8,265 bases of DNA, from positions 1 to 8,265 of the forward strand of contig CALFDI010000212.1 of assembly GCA_937952875.1 (NCBI GenBank), read 5' to 3'. Position numbers and translations under genes: made by a program. Source of the DNA: an uncultured Verrucomicrobiales bacterium (GTDB taxonomy: Bacteria > Verrucomicrobiota > Verrucomicrobiia > Verrucomicrobiales > Akkermansiaceae). Positions 1 through 6,539 of this stretch are shown one piece after another. A model generated the notes under the pieces. The model worked only from the letters and a program-made list of their open reading frames with translations. It was not told the origin of the DNA and searched no databases. Each line of letters begins with the position of its first letter. Position 1 is the first letter of the stretch.

Positions 1-1185
1 AATACGCCTGAAGAAAAGCTGACTTCAGCTCCGGCAATAGAAGAACAAATCGTAGAATCTCCCACGGATTCCGTCACTGAAAAGGAAAGCGTAATTCCGC
101 CTCAACCTGACACTAAAATCCACGAAGAGAAAACAGCTTTAGCTGTAGAACCGAAAACCTCCACTACCCCTGAGCCTATCTCCACACCTGACGTTATCTA
201 CATCCCAGAAGCCATCGACGTCAGAACTGTGAAAACCTTAAAAAAGAGCATCGAGGTAAGAGGACGTTTTTACTATGTGAGCAATAATAAATACACCTTG
301 GAACAGGCAAAACTGTTCGCTCAAGAGAAGGGTGCGACACTCGCATCTGTATCTGATATGGACGAGGCTGCAGCTCTACATACCGCGATCATACAGTCAG
401 ACCACCCCTCAGACTTGTGCTGGCTAGATGGCGTTAAGACAGCTGACGGCTGGAGCTGGGAATCTGGCAGCCCCTGGATGGCGACCGACTGGATTGGTCA
501 ACAATCAGCTCAAGATGGGTCTATCGGGGATGGACTTACTCTTATACCTCACTCTCCGGATAAAACTGGTGGCTGGCTAGCGAGACAGCCTGAAGCAAGA
601 CATCGAGCGTTACTTGAATGGAGTAATGATGCATTTCTCCACTTCTCCGAGCCTGATGGACTTCCACCTGAACTAACTCAACTTCGGAGTATGGCTCAGG
701 ATAAGTTACACGATATTATCGCACCACGGAACTCATCGTTACGCTTTAATACGAAACAATACCTCACCCGTCTATCTAGCTACTACAAACAGCAAAATAC
801 GAAAACTCAGCGGCAATATAAGCAGCACTTAGTCACCCTTAGCTCACTCGCTGGACCGACCTATATTATGCCACTCAAGCTGGAGTCTCGAAGGCGTCAG
901 AGCACTCCAAATGGTCAGACAAAGACTTACCATGTGATCCCAGAGAAGCTTATGAGAATTCATAATGTCTTTGCAGAAAAGCAAGAGACCATTCTTAGCC
1001 GAACGCATGATCAAATCGAACGCCTTCGGATCGCTTACCTTAAGCGTGTCAAACTTCTCAAGACACAAGCTAAGAAAGAAACACACGTCATCTTTGATCG
1101 AGAACTTCAGCGTGCAAACTCGACCCGCGAGCAATTCGAGATATTCATCCAGTCACTGAGTCATTCATCAGTCCAGACCCCTTGA
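1..1185 (+). CDS. C-type lectin-like domain protein, C-terminal part (5' end outside window)
   Basis: The frame is open from base 1, so this is the last 394 codons of a longer gene; a GTG at 229 is an internal Val codon rather than a convincing start. The visible part begins with about 75 residues rich in Pro, Glu, Thr and Ser, probably a flexible linker. Residues about 85-208 fit a C-type-lectin-like fold: an aromatic GRFYYV strand, an EQAKLFAQEKGATLASV helix, CWLDG, GWSWESGSPW, TDW, GGW and a closing ALLEW strand. The canonical calcium site (EPN, WND) is not seen, and the domain has only one Cys, so the usual disulfides are absent and sugar binding is doubtful. The last ~150 residues are Lys/Arg/Gln-rich and probably helical, with a likely coiled coil near 325-375. 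The gene end overlaps the convergent glycosylase gene. The full-length role is unknown; the missing N-terminus could carry a membrane anchor or enzyme domain. Confidence 0.72.
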   Translation, partial: NTPEEKLTSAPAIEEQIVESPTDSVTEKESVIPPQPDTKIHEEKTALAVEPKTSTTPEPISTPDVIYIPEAIDVRTVKTLKKSIEVRGRFYYVSNNKYTLEQAKLFAQEKGATLASVSDMDEAAALHTAIIQSDHPSDLCWLDGVKTADGWSWESGSPWMATDWIGQQSAQDGSIGDGLTLIPHSPDKTGGWLARQPEARHRALLEWSNDAFLHFSEPDGLPPELTQLRSMAQDKLHDIIAPRNSSLRFNTKQYLTRLSSYYKQQNTKTQRQYKQHLVTLSSLAGPTYIMPLKLESRRRQSTPNGQTKTYHVIPEKLMRIHNVFAEKQETILSRTHDQIERLRIAYLKRVKLLKTQAKKETHVIFDRELQRANSTREQFEIFIQSLSHSSVQTP

Positions 1186-1895
1186 GCGATTAGTTGCTTA
1201 GTAGCGGCCTCTGCCCAGCCACGATTCGCAGCAGGGCTTGCTGGAGAGGGATGGAGCACTTTACCTACTGTTAGATCAGCCTCAGGAAAGTGCGCTTTCA
1301 CCACAGTGGCGAGCTGCTTTTCGGCAAATGCACCTACACCGATAAGCCATTCTGGTTGCAGTGTTTCTATAACATCTTTGAGATGCTGACGACATGCTGC
1401 GTAGACTGGCTCCATCTCAGCAGCTGGTAACTTATCAGGAGTAATATTCTTCCCAGATTCTCCCATCCAGACGAGCGGGCAAAAATTCACGACAAAGTGC
1501 TCTTCAAAAAAAGAGTCAGCTGATTCAAAACGCTCTGCAAAAAGCCCCCATAGCCGCTTTCCACTGACCTCTGATCGTGTGCACGCAAAGCCTTCAATCG
1601 GCCTTTTAGCATGTTCATTCTTCGGCTTTTCCACCTCTTCCTCGATACCCATCCAGTCCCTAACAGCTGCTATCTCACCGAAAGGCACACCTGTTTGAGA
1701 CATCCCCCATGGTCCAGGGTTCATTCCCAGCATGAGAACTTTCTTTTGCCCCTGCCCGTAACGGACGAGATACTGTTCATGGCTTTTCCACGCATACTCG
1801 AGCGGATTATAGACGATCGAGACATCTCCACCGAATTTATTGCCTTTCAGCGATTTCACGAGGCGCTTAGCGTGCGCGATTAGGTCTTTACTCAT
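1161..1895 (-). CDS. SMUG1-type uracil-DNA glycosylase
   Basis: Predicted single-strand-selective monofunctional uracil-DNA glycosylase, which removes uracil and oxidised pyrimidines such as 5-hydroxymethyluracil from DNA to start base excision repair. The 244-residue protein carries both SMUG1 signatures. Motif 1 is GMNPGPWGMSQTGVPFGE at residues 57-74, with Asn59 matching human Asn85. Motif 2 is HPSPASPAANRGW at 215-227, with His215 matching human His239 and the following loop being the DNA-intercalating wedge. EVSGKRLW (109-116) and NFCPLVWM (137-144) also match the family. I chose the ATG at 1893-1895 because it opens directly into family-like sequence. An ATG at 2003 would add 36 residues (Cys- and Arg-rich) that look like read-through of the intergenic region. 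No good ribosome site precedes either start. The last 25 bp overlap the convergent lectin-domain gene. Family assignment is secure; substrate range is inferred. Confidence 0.93.
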   Translation of the reverse strand: MSKDLIAHAKRLVKSLKGNKFGGDVSIVYNPLEYAWKSHEQYLVRYGQGQKKVLMLGMNPGPWGMSQTGVPFGEIAAVRDWMGIEEEVEKPKNEHAKRPIEGFACTRSEVSGKRLWGLFAERFESADSFFEEHFVVNFCPLVWMGESGKNITPDKLPAAEMEPVYAACRQHLKDVIETLQPEWLIGVGAFAEKQLATVVKAHFPEADLTVGKVLHPSPASPAANRGWAEAATKQLIAQGVWTDE

Positions 1896-2043
1896 ACTGG
1901 ATGGGGCTTTCTTTAAAACGCAGACAGTAAACAAAGGTCCGAGTCTGGCCAGCCTGCACTTGAATTCCCTACATGGATGACTTAAGCGGTGGGCGCAACT
2001 CACGCTTCGGACATTTCCTCACCACACTCACTCATTCCATTCT

Positions 2044-3006
2044 ATGAAATCTGTAGCTATCATGACTTCCGGCGGAGACGCTGCCGGTATGAGCCCAGCT
2101 GTTAAATGCTGTGCTGAATACCTCTGGTCCAAGGGCTGTAAGCCCTTCCTCGTGCATGATGGACTCAACGGCCTCATCGATGATAAGATTACTGAGGCAA
2201 AACCAGAAGATGTCTCAGGCATCATTCACCGTGGAGGGACAGTTCTGCGTTCCTGCAGATCAGAGCGTTTCTTCGATATCGCACACCGCACCACTGCACG
2301 TGATAATTTAAAAAAGCATGGCATCGAGGGTATCATCGTCATTGGTGGAGACGGTTCATTTAGCGCGACGAATCAGTTCTACTCAGACTTCCAGATCCCC
2401 TTCGCCGGCATACCAGCAACCATCGATAATGACATTGCCGGCACAGACTACTGCCTAGGCGTGGACACGTCACTCAATGTCATCCGCCAAGCCATTGATT
2501 CGATTCGCGACACTGCCGATTCATTTAACCGCGCCTTCGTCATCGAGACAATGGGGCGTCACTGTGGTTACCTCGCCATGACGAGTGCGCTCGCCACCGG
2601 CGCTGAAGTCTGCCTGGTTCCAGAAATTGATTACGATCTCGATAGTATTGGAAACCGCCTTCGCAGTGAAGTCGACAATGGCCGCAGCTACTTGATCGCC
2701 GTTGTCGCAGAAGGCACTCAGATGGGATCCTATCTCACACGCTGGATCACTGACACGATCGGCATGGATGCGCGCCTCACCGTGCTAGGGCATATTCAAC
2801 GCGGTGGATCTCCTACAGTCTATGACCGCATTATGGCATATAAATTTTCCGTCGCAGCTGTAGACGGCCTACTCAGCGGGGAGAAGAATCAAATCATCGT
2901 TTACAAGGAAGGTTCTTTTGGAACAGTGCCTATCAGCACAGTAGCCGACTCTCATGCTAAGATTGATCCGACATTGATCAATCTATGCACACCGCTCTGT
3001 CACTAA
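2044..3006 (+). CDS. pfkA: 6-phosphofructokinase, ATP-dependent type (PfkA)
   Basis: Catalyses fructose 6-phosphate + ATP to fructose 1,6-bisphosphate, the committing step of glycolysis, in the cytoplasm. Its 320 residues equal the E. coli PfkA length and align end to end. Visible motifs are MTSGGDAAGM (7-16, phosphate loop; the usual Pro is Ala), Arg72, IGGDGS (100-105), PATIDND (124-130, catalytic base Asp128), MGRHCG (170-175), Glu223, Arg244 and GHIQRGGSP (249-257, with His250 and Arg253 for substrate). Gly104 favours ATP over pyrophosphate, since PPi enzymes have Asp there and Lys at the position occupied here by Ala125; ATP enzymes normally have Gly at that second site. The residue at E. 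coli Arg77 appears to be Phe, so allosteric or nucleotide contacts may differ. No Shine-Dalgarno precedes the ATG. It is first in a + strand run; purU starts 21 bp after its stop. Confidence 0.93.
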   Translation: MKSVAIMTSGGDAAGMSPAVKCCAEYLWSKGCKPFLVHDGLNGLIDDKITEAKPEDVSGIIHRGGTVLRSCRSERFFDIAHRTTARDNLKKHGIEGIIVIGGDGSFSATNQFYSDFQIPFAGIPATIDNDIAGTDYCLGVDTSLNVIRQAIDSIRDTADSFNRAFVIETMGRHCGYLAMTSALATGAEVCLVPEIDYDLDSIGNRLRSEVDNGRSYLIAVVAEGTQMGSYLTRWITDTIGMDARLTVLGHIQRGGSPTVYDRIMAYKFSVAAVDGLLSGEKNQIIVYKEGSFGTVPISTVADSHAKIDPTLINLCTPLCH

Positions 3007-3027
3007 TTTCTCCGTAATTTATAGATT

Positions 3028-3894
3028 ATGAATCGCGAAGACATCAGCATTACCATTTCTTGTCCGGACTCGTTCGGACTCGTTGCAAGATTATCGTCTT
3101 TCGTAGCAGATCATAAGGGGAATTTAGTAGAACTCCATCAATTCACTGATGAGCAGTCTAAGCTCTTTTTCGCACGTATTTCCATTGATGGCTCGAAGCT
3201 CGATGTCTCAGTGGAAGACTTTCTCGCAGGATTCGACGTGCTCGCTCGGGCAGTCAAAGCTGACTGGCAATATCGACTCATGCCTTCGAAAATGCGCACG
3301 GCACTTCTCGTAACTCAGACAGACCACTGCCTGAACGATATTTTATGGCGCACGAAGAGCGGAGAACTCCCTATTGAGATCACATCCGTAATTGGAAATC
3401 GCGAGACATGCCGAGCCGCTGCTGAAGCGGCAGGCCTCCCCTTTCACTTCATCGATATGAAGGGTGATGCAGATAAGAAAGAAGCAGGATTCAGAGAGAT
3501 TCATCACTTACTGCAAAAGCAGGAAGTAGAACTCGTTGTTTTAGCACGCTTCATGCAGATCCTGCCAGACTGGTTCTGCCGGGACTATGAGGGCAGAGCC
3601 ATCAATATTCACCATAGCTTCCTCCCAGCCTTCATAGGAGCCAATCCTTACAAGCAAGCATATGACCGCGGTGTGAAACTCATCGGCGCGACTTGCCATT
3701 ATGTCACCGCCGATCTCGATGCTGGCCCGATCATCCAGCAGGAAGTCCAGAAGGTGGAGCACTTTCACACTCCAGCGGATCTCGTGCGCTTAGGCCGTGA
3801 CTGTGAACGCCGCGCGCTATCTACCGGGATACGCTATCATGTCTATGATCGTATCATTATCAGTGGGAACCGCGCGATCGTCTTTCCGGATTGA
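3028..3894 (+). CDS. purU: Formyltetrahydrofolate deformylase (PurU)
   Basis: Hydrolyses 10-formyltetrahydrofolate to formate and tetrahydrofolate, balancing the one-carbon pool and feeding formate to purine synthesis; cytoplasmic. The 288 residues (E. coli PurU is 280) show the expected two domains. An N-terminal ACT regulatory domain (about 6-80) opens with SCPDSFGLVARLSSFVAD, and a formyltransferase-fold catalytic domain runs from about 90 to the end. The catalytic stretch is INIHHSFLPAF (192-202) followed by GANPYKQAYDRGVKLIGAT and HYVTADLDAGPII (224-236). Asn193, His195 and Asp231 correspond to the Asn-His-Asp set of the GART/formyltransferase superfamily. The ACT domain and the NIHHSFLPAF form separate it from PurN. 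No Shine-Dalgarno is seen before the ATG. The 21 bp gap after pfkA suggests co-transcription, although the two enzymes share no pathway step. Confidence 0.95.
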   Translation: MNREDISITISCPDSFGLVARLSSFVADHKGNLVELHQFTDEQSKLFFARISIDGSKLDVSVEDFLAGFDVLARAVKADWQYRLMPSKMRTALLVTQTDHCLNDILWRTKSGELPIEITSVIGNRETCRAAAEAAGLPFHFIDMKGDADKKEAGFREIHHLLQKQEVELVVLARFMQILPDWFCRDYEGRAINIHHSFLPAFIGANPYKQAYDRGVKLIGATCHYVTADLDAGPIIQQEVQKVEHFHTPADLVRLGRDCERRALSTGIRYHVYDRIIISGNRAIVFPD

Positions 3895-3918
3895 TCCGTC
3901 TCACCGAGCGGCTAATGT

Positions 3919-3959
3919 AAGGAGAAAGACGCATGCGTAATGTTCACACTCTCTCCTAA
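3919..3959 (+). promoter_or_regulatory. Strong Shine-Dalgarno plus 8-codon leader ORF overlapping the next start codon
   Basis: AAGGAG at 3919-3924 is the only strong ribosome-binding site seen in this window. It lies 8 nt from an ATG at 3933 that opens a mini-ORF of eight codons (MRNVHTLS, stop TAA 3957-3959). The start of the membrane-protein gene at 3940 lies inside this mini-ORF in another frame, 15 nt from the AAGGAG. Ribosomes may load on the mini-ORF and re-initiate, or the longer spacing may simply be tolerated. The arrangement is directly visible; any regulatory role is inferred. Confidence 0.4.
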
Positions 3960-4917
3960 ACTTCTCGAAAAACTAGATCCTTATAACATGGACTTTTTAG
4001 GTCCCATGGAAATTAAGGAACTCTGGCAAGGCCTTCGACGAGGCATGTTCGTCTGGCCTTTTATTTGTATCCATATCCTCGCTATTCTCGCAACGATTGC
4101 CGAATTAGTGACGAGACATAGAGTGCCCTATGATGAATTTTCCGGATTTCTTAATGTCTTCCATATTTTTACGTCTGGCCCCTTTTGGTTAGTCATAGGG
4201 GTTATCTGTGGGATCCTCATGCCACTGGGTGGACTGATCCTCATGTCTCCTGAGATGGAAGATGGGAATCACGAGCTGCTTCAGATGACGCACCTCAGCC
4301 GTTGGTCAGTTGTTCGTGGAAAGTGGTTCGGCCTCTGGGGGCTCTGCCTTTTGACTCTCTCATCCATGCTGCCCTATCTGATCGTCCGGTATTTCCAGGG
4401 AGGAATGGACATTGGCAGAAATATCGCACTTCTCAGCACGACTGTCGGCCTATCCGCCATATTATCAGCCATAGCGATCGGTGCCTCCGCCTACAAAACC
4501 GTCGGTGGTCGACTCATCATTCTTATCATCATGTCGGCGTCTCTCGTATTCTCTTCAGCTCCGGCGATGTCGTTTGCGGCGATGCGAACGAACAGCTGTG
4601 GTCTATTTTATCACTTTAATGCACTCTCTGCAGCGTTCTGCTTTACGGCGCTCGGGCTCAGCCTCGCACGCTCGCGCATTCGGCTAAAGGTCCACCAATA
4701 CGAGGTAAAGCCCAGCTCTGTCGTCACTGGATTGATACTCTTCACTCCCTTCGTAGCCGGAATCACGACAGCAATGACAGTCGGCTATCTCGGCGGACTC
4801 GCTCTCATCTTTATCGGCATCGTATCGATGAAGTCTGACACCACTCCGAAATCAACAGGACAACTCCCAGGAGTCATGGCAGATGGAGATAAATGGGCTA
4901 GCGATAGTTCATCCTAA
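3940..4917 (+). CDS. Polytopic inner-membrane protein, ABC-2 permease-like
   Basis: Function not identified. The 325-residue protein has a cytoplasmic-looking N-terminus (LGPMEIKELWQGLRRG, about 20-35). Hydrophobic segments follow near 36-58, 78-102, 128-150, 160-184, 190-212, 222-243 and 260-296 (the last one or two passes), and then a polar tail rich in Ser, Asp and Thr. The segment MEDGNHELLQMTHLSRWSVV, then GKW and a PYLIVRYFQGG turn, resembles the linker between early helices of ABC-2-type permeases, which suggests an exporter or membrane-remodelling subunit. No ATPase gene is adjacent, so a partner would be encoded elsewhere. ATG 3940 is the only start in frame after the stop at 3913, apart from internal Met17 and Met23. 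It lies 45 bp after purU and may be in that operon. The odd initiation region is described separately. Membrane location is sure; permease kinship is moderate. Confidence 0.7.
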   Translation: MFTLSPKLLEKLDPYNMDFLGPMEIKELWQGLRRGMFVWPFICIHILAILATIAELVTRHRVPYDEFSGFLNVFHIFTSGPFWLVIGVICGILMPLGGLILMSPEMEDGNHELLQMTHLSRWSVVRGKWFGLWGLCLLTLSSMLPYLIVRYFQGGMDIGRNIALLSTTVGLSAILSAIAIGASAYKTVGGRLIILIIMSASLVFSSAPAMSFAAMRTNSCGLFYHFNALSAAFCFTALGLSLARSRIRLKVHQYEVKPSSVVTGLILFTPFVAGITTAMTVGYLGGLALIFIGIVSMKSDTTPKSTGQLPGVMADGDKWASDSSS

Positions 4918-4938
4918 CCCGAGCTCACTTCCGCATTT

Positions 4939-5319
4939 CTAGTCGATATCAACGACAACGGGATCTCCATCGTCTTTCCGATCATCACCCAAGAGTGACG
5001 CCACTTTCTCAGCGGCCTTATGCTTATGCTCGAGCTTCACATGAGTAGAAGCCGTCGCGAGAGCACCTGCGATGGTAGCCATATCATCGACCATACCCAC
5101 ACCGGGGATGAAATCAGGAATCGCATCCAGCGGGAGGATGAAATAGCCAAGAGCACCAATGATAACCGTGCGCACCCAGGTAGGGGTATCGTCATCCATC
5201 AGGCAGTAATAGAGGGTAAATCCTAGCTTGAGGCCCTTCTTCCCGATCTTAGCACCGTAAGTAGATGCCTTGGTGAGGAAGTCAGACGGTGTAAAATGAT
5301 CTGAATAGGATTTTTTCAT
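4939..5319 (-). CDS. YkvA/DUF1232 family small membrane protein
   Basis: A 126-residue protein with a DUF1232 (YkvA-like) core at about residues 46-85. TPTWVR leads into a hydrophobic VIIGALGYFILPLDAIPDF segment and then IPGVGMVDDMATI. The PLDAIPDFIPGVG-xx-DD pattern is the family hallmark. The family is common in bacteria and has no settled biochemical function; one short membrane-embedded segment is likely. The N-terminal 40 residues are basic (KIGKKGLKLG). The C-terminal tail is charged, with a Lys/His cluster near 95-103 and a run of acidic residues at the end. No Shine-Dalgarno lies at normal spacing; a GGAGG exists but is 23 nt upstream and inside a hairpin. The gene converges on the membrane-protein gene with a 21 bp gap and is divergent from the kinase-like gene, so it is probably monocistronic. 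Confidence 0.88.
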   Translation of the reverse strand: MKKSYSDHFTPSDFLTKASTYGAKIGKKGLKLGFTLYYCLMDDDTPTWVRTVIIGALGYFILPLDAIPDFIPGVGMVDDMATIAGALATASTHVKLEHKHKAAEKVASLLGDDRKDDGDPVVVDID

Positions 5320-5331
5320 ACTGATAGATTA

Positions 5332-5349
5332 GCGGAGATAGGCCTCCGC
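5332..5349. repeat. Short inverted repeat in the ykvA-like / kinase-like divergent intergenic region
   Basis: GCGGAG (5332-5337) and CTCCGC (5344-5349) are perfect 6 bp complements around a 6-base loop. Read on the - strand, the loop side contains GGAGG (complement of 5343-5347), so the hairpin would partly pair a Shine-Dalgarno-like sequence in the leader of the DUF1232 gene. The 23 nt to that ATG is too long for normal initiation. It could instead be a small operator or a chance repeat. Confidence 0.3.
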
Positions 5350-5430
5350 GCAATCTTTCAGCGTTCTACAATTCGAGAAATGTTGTAATAACTCGCCGAG
5401 AGCACTTTTTTCCGACACTCTATTTCTCAG

Positions 5431-6456
5431 ATGTTGCGCCGACGAAAGACTTTTTACGAAATCTCCCCCGCCCTACGGAAAGCTCTCCGCTTATTCGGCC
5501 GCCTTGCCGAGATCCCTCCCATCTATGACGATCTCCTTCGGTTCACAAATGCGGTGCCATATGAAGACCCGCAGGGAAATGAAACTCTATGGCTCACGGT
5601 CGGCTTCGATCATGAAACGATGAAGCAGCTGCGCCCAAAGCTCACCTTTATCTACGCTATGCTGAAAATTGGAGGTGACGTGAGTCTGACTGATCACCTA
5701 CAGGTCGAGCGCATTGACTTCGGTGAGTTCGGGAATTCGCGACCATTCCGCGTGCGCATTACGAATCAATTTAACGGGAATTCAGACTACTACTATGTGA
5801 AAAATGCCGATGCATCACGCATCTACGGTCTCGAGCTAGAGCATCTCCTATCGCCGAATAGAATCAGTTATATGGTGAAGGATAACACGCTGATCGAGGA
5901 GCACATCGCAGGCGTGCCAGGCGATGTCTTTTTACGAGACCACCTGCCGCAGCCAGACCTGAATCGCGTGCGAATCGCTAAAGAATTCACGAAGTTCAGC
6001 GAGCGCTGTTTTATCCGTCTCTTAGGCGATATGCGCAGTGTGAATTACGTCGTAGATATCACACCAGACTTCGAAGAAGTGCAGTATAGAGTGCGACCTA
6101 TCGACTTCGATCAGCAGACCTATGAGGGAGATAAGGATGTCTATCAGTCCTTCCGCTACGCGAGTAATCGGGACATTGTTCGATTAGCATTTAAAAACCT
6201 CAACCGCAGAACCATTCAGCAATATGTGGAAGAGGAACGCAGTCAGATGGCGCGACGAGCAAAGTCTGAAATTCGTCGTCTCACATCACTCTTCTCAGTC
6301 ATGCGAACGGAAGAGATCGCCCCTGAAGAGAACTTTATCGCCCTGCGAGACACACTTGGAGAGACACACGGCACGTCCACCTTTAGGAATGCCAAGACGA
6401 TGGGAGATCTCACAGCCACGCACATTCGGCTCACGCTTGATCGCGATTCCCTCTAG
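5431..6456 (+). CDS. Uncharacterised conserved protein with kinase-fold (APH/HipA-like) signatures
   Basis: I cannot assign a named family, but the second half reads like a protein-kinase-like fold. DYYYVKNAD (119-127) could supply the nucleotide-binding Lys124, and YGLELEHLLSP (132-142) a helix with Glu135 or Glu137. LIEEHIAGVPGDVFL (154-168) resembles a hinge. LLGDMRSVNYVVDI (197-210) resembles a catalytic loop with Asp200 and Asn205, and RPIDFDQQTYEG (222-233) a metal-binding motif with Asp225 and Asp227. The first 110 residues (YDDLLRF, GNETLWLTVGFD, RIDFGEFG) are distinctive, and the last ~80 are helical and Arg/Glu-rich. The 341-residue protein has no signal peptide or membrane segment, so it is cytoplasmic. 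From memory, similar unannotated proteins occur in Bacteroidota; this is not checked. ATG 5431 lacks a Shine-Dalgarno. The gene stands alone and is followed by a strong terminator. Kinase activity is inference; it could be a pseudokinase. Confidence 0.8.
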   Translation: MLRRRKTFYEISPALRKALRLFGRLAEIPPIYDDLLRFTNAVPYEDPQGNETLWLTVGFDHETMKQLRPKLTFIYAMLKIGGDVSLTDHLQVERIDFGEFGNSRPFRVRITNQFNGNSDYYYVKNADASRIYGLELEHLLSPNRISYMVKDNTLIEEHIAGVPGDVFLRDHLPQPDLNRVRIAKEFTKFSERCFIRLLGDMRSVNYVVDITPDFEEVQYRVRPIDFDQQTYEGDKDVYQSFRYASNRDIVRLAFKNLNRRTIQQYVEEERSQMARRAKSEIRRLTSLFSVMRTEEIAPEENFIALRDTLGETHGTSTFRNAKTMGDLTATHIRLTLDRDSL

Positions 6457-6480
6457 GGCACCTCTAGTCCGAAAAAACGA

Positions 6481-6515
6481 AAAAGCCGCGTCTCACAGTC
6501 GAGAACGCGGCTTTT
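6481..6515. terminator. Bidirectional intrinsic terminator between convergent genes
   Basis: AAAAGCCGCG (6481-6490) pairs perfectly with CGCGGCTTTT (6506-6515). The stem continues as TCTC/GAGA after one bulged A, closing on a 6-base loop (6495-6500). The GC-rich stem is flanked by T on one side and A on the other, with further A-runs at 6472-6484, so it can serve the kinase-like gene on + and the lipoprotein gene on -. It lies exactly between the two convergent stop codons. Confidence 0.92.
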
Positions 6516-6539
6516 ATTGAAAAATCGAAACAGAGAAGC

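Noticed and set aside
1896..2003. 36-residue N-terminal extension of the SMUG1 gene from an ATG at 2003
   Set aside because: The extra residues are Cys/Arg-rich with no family similarity, and they would fill most of the only space available for the divergent pfkA promoter. The ATG at 1895 opens directly into family-like sequence.
4918..4938. Terminator between the membrane-protein gene and the DUF1232 gene
   Set aside because: Only 21 bp with no inverted repeat or T-run.
5320..5430. Sigma-70 promoters for the divergent DUF1232 and kinase-like genes
   Set aside because: Several AT-rich hexamers exist (for example around TTGTAATAA near 5380-5390), but no -35/-10 pair with proper spacing scored well by eye.
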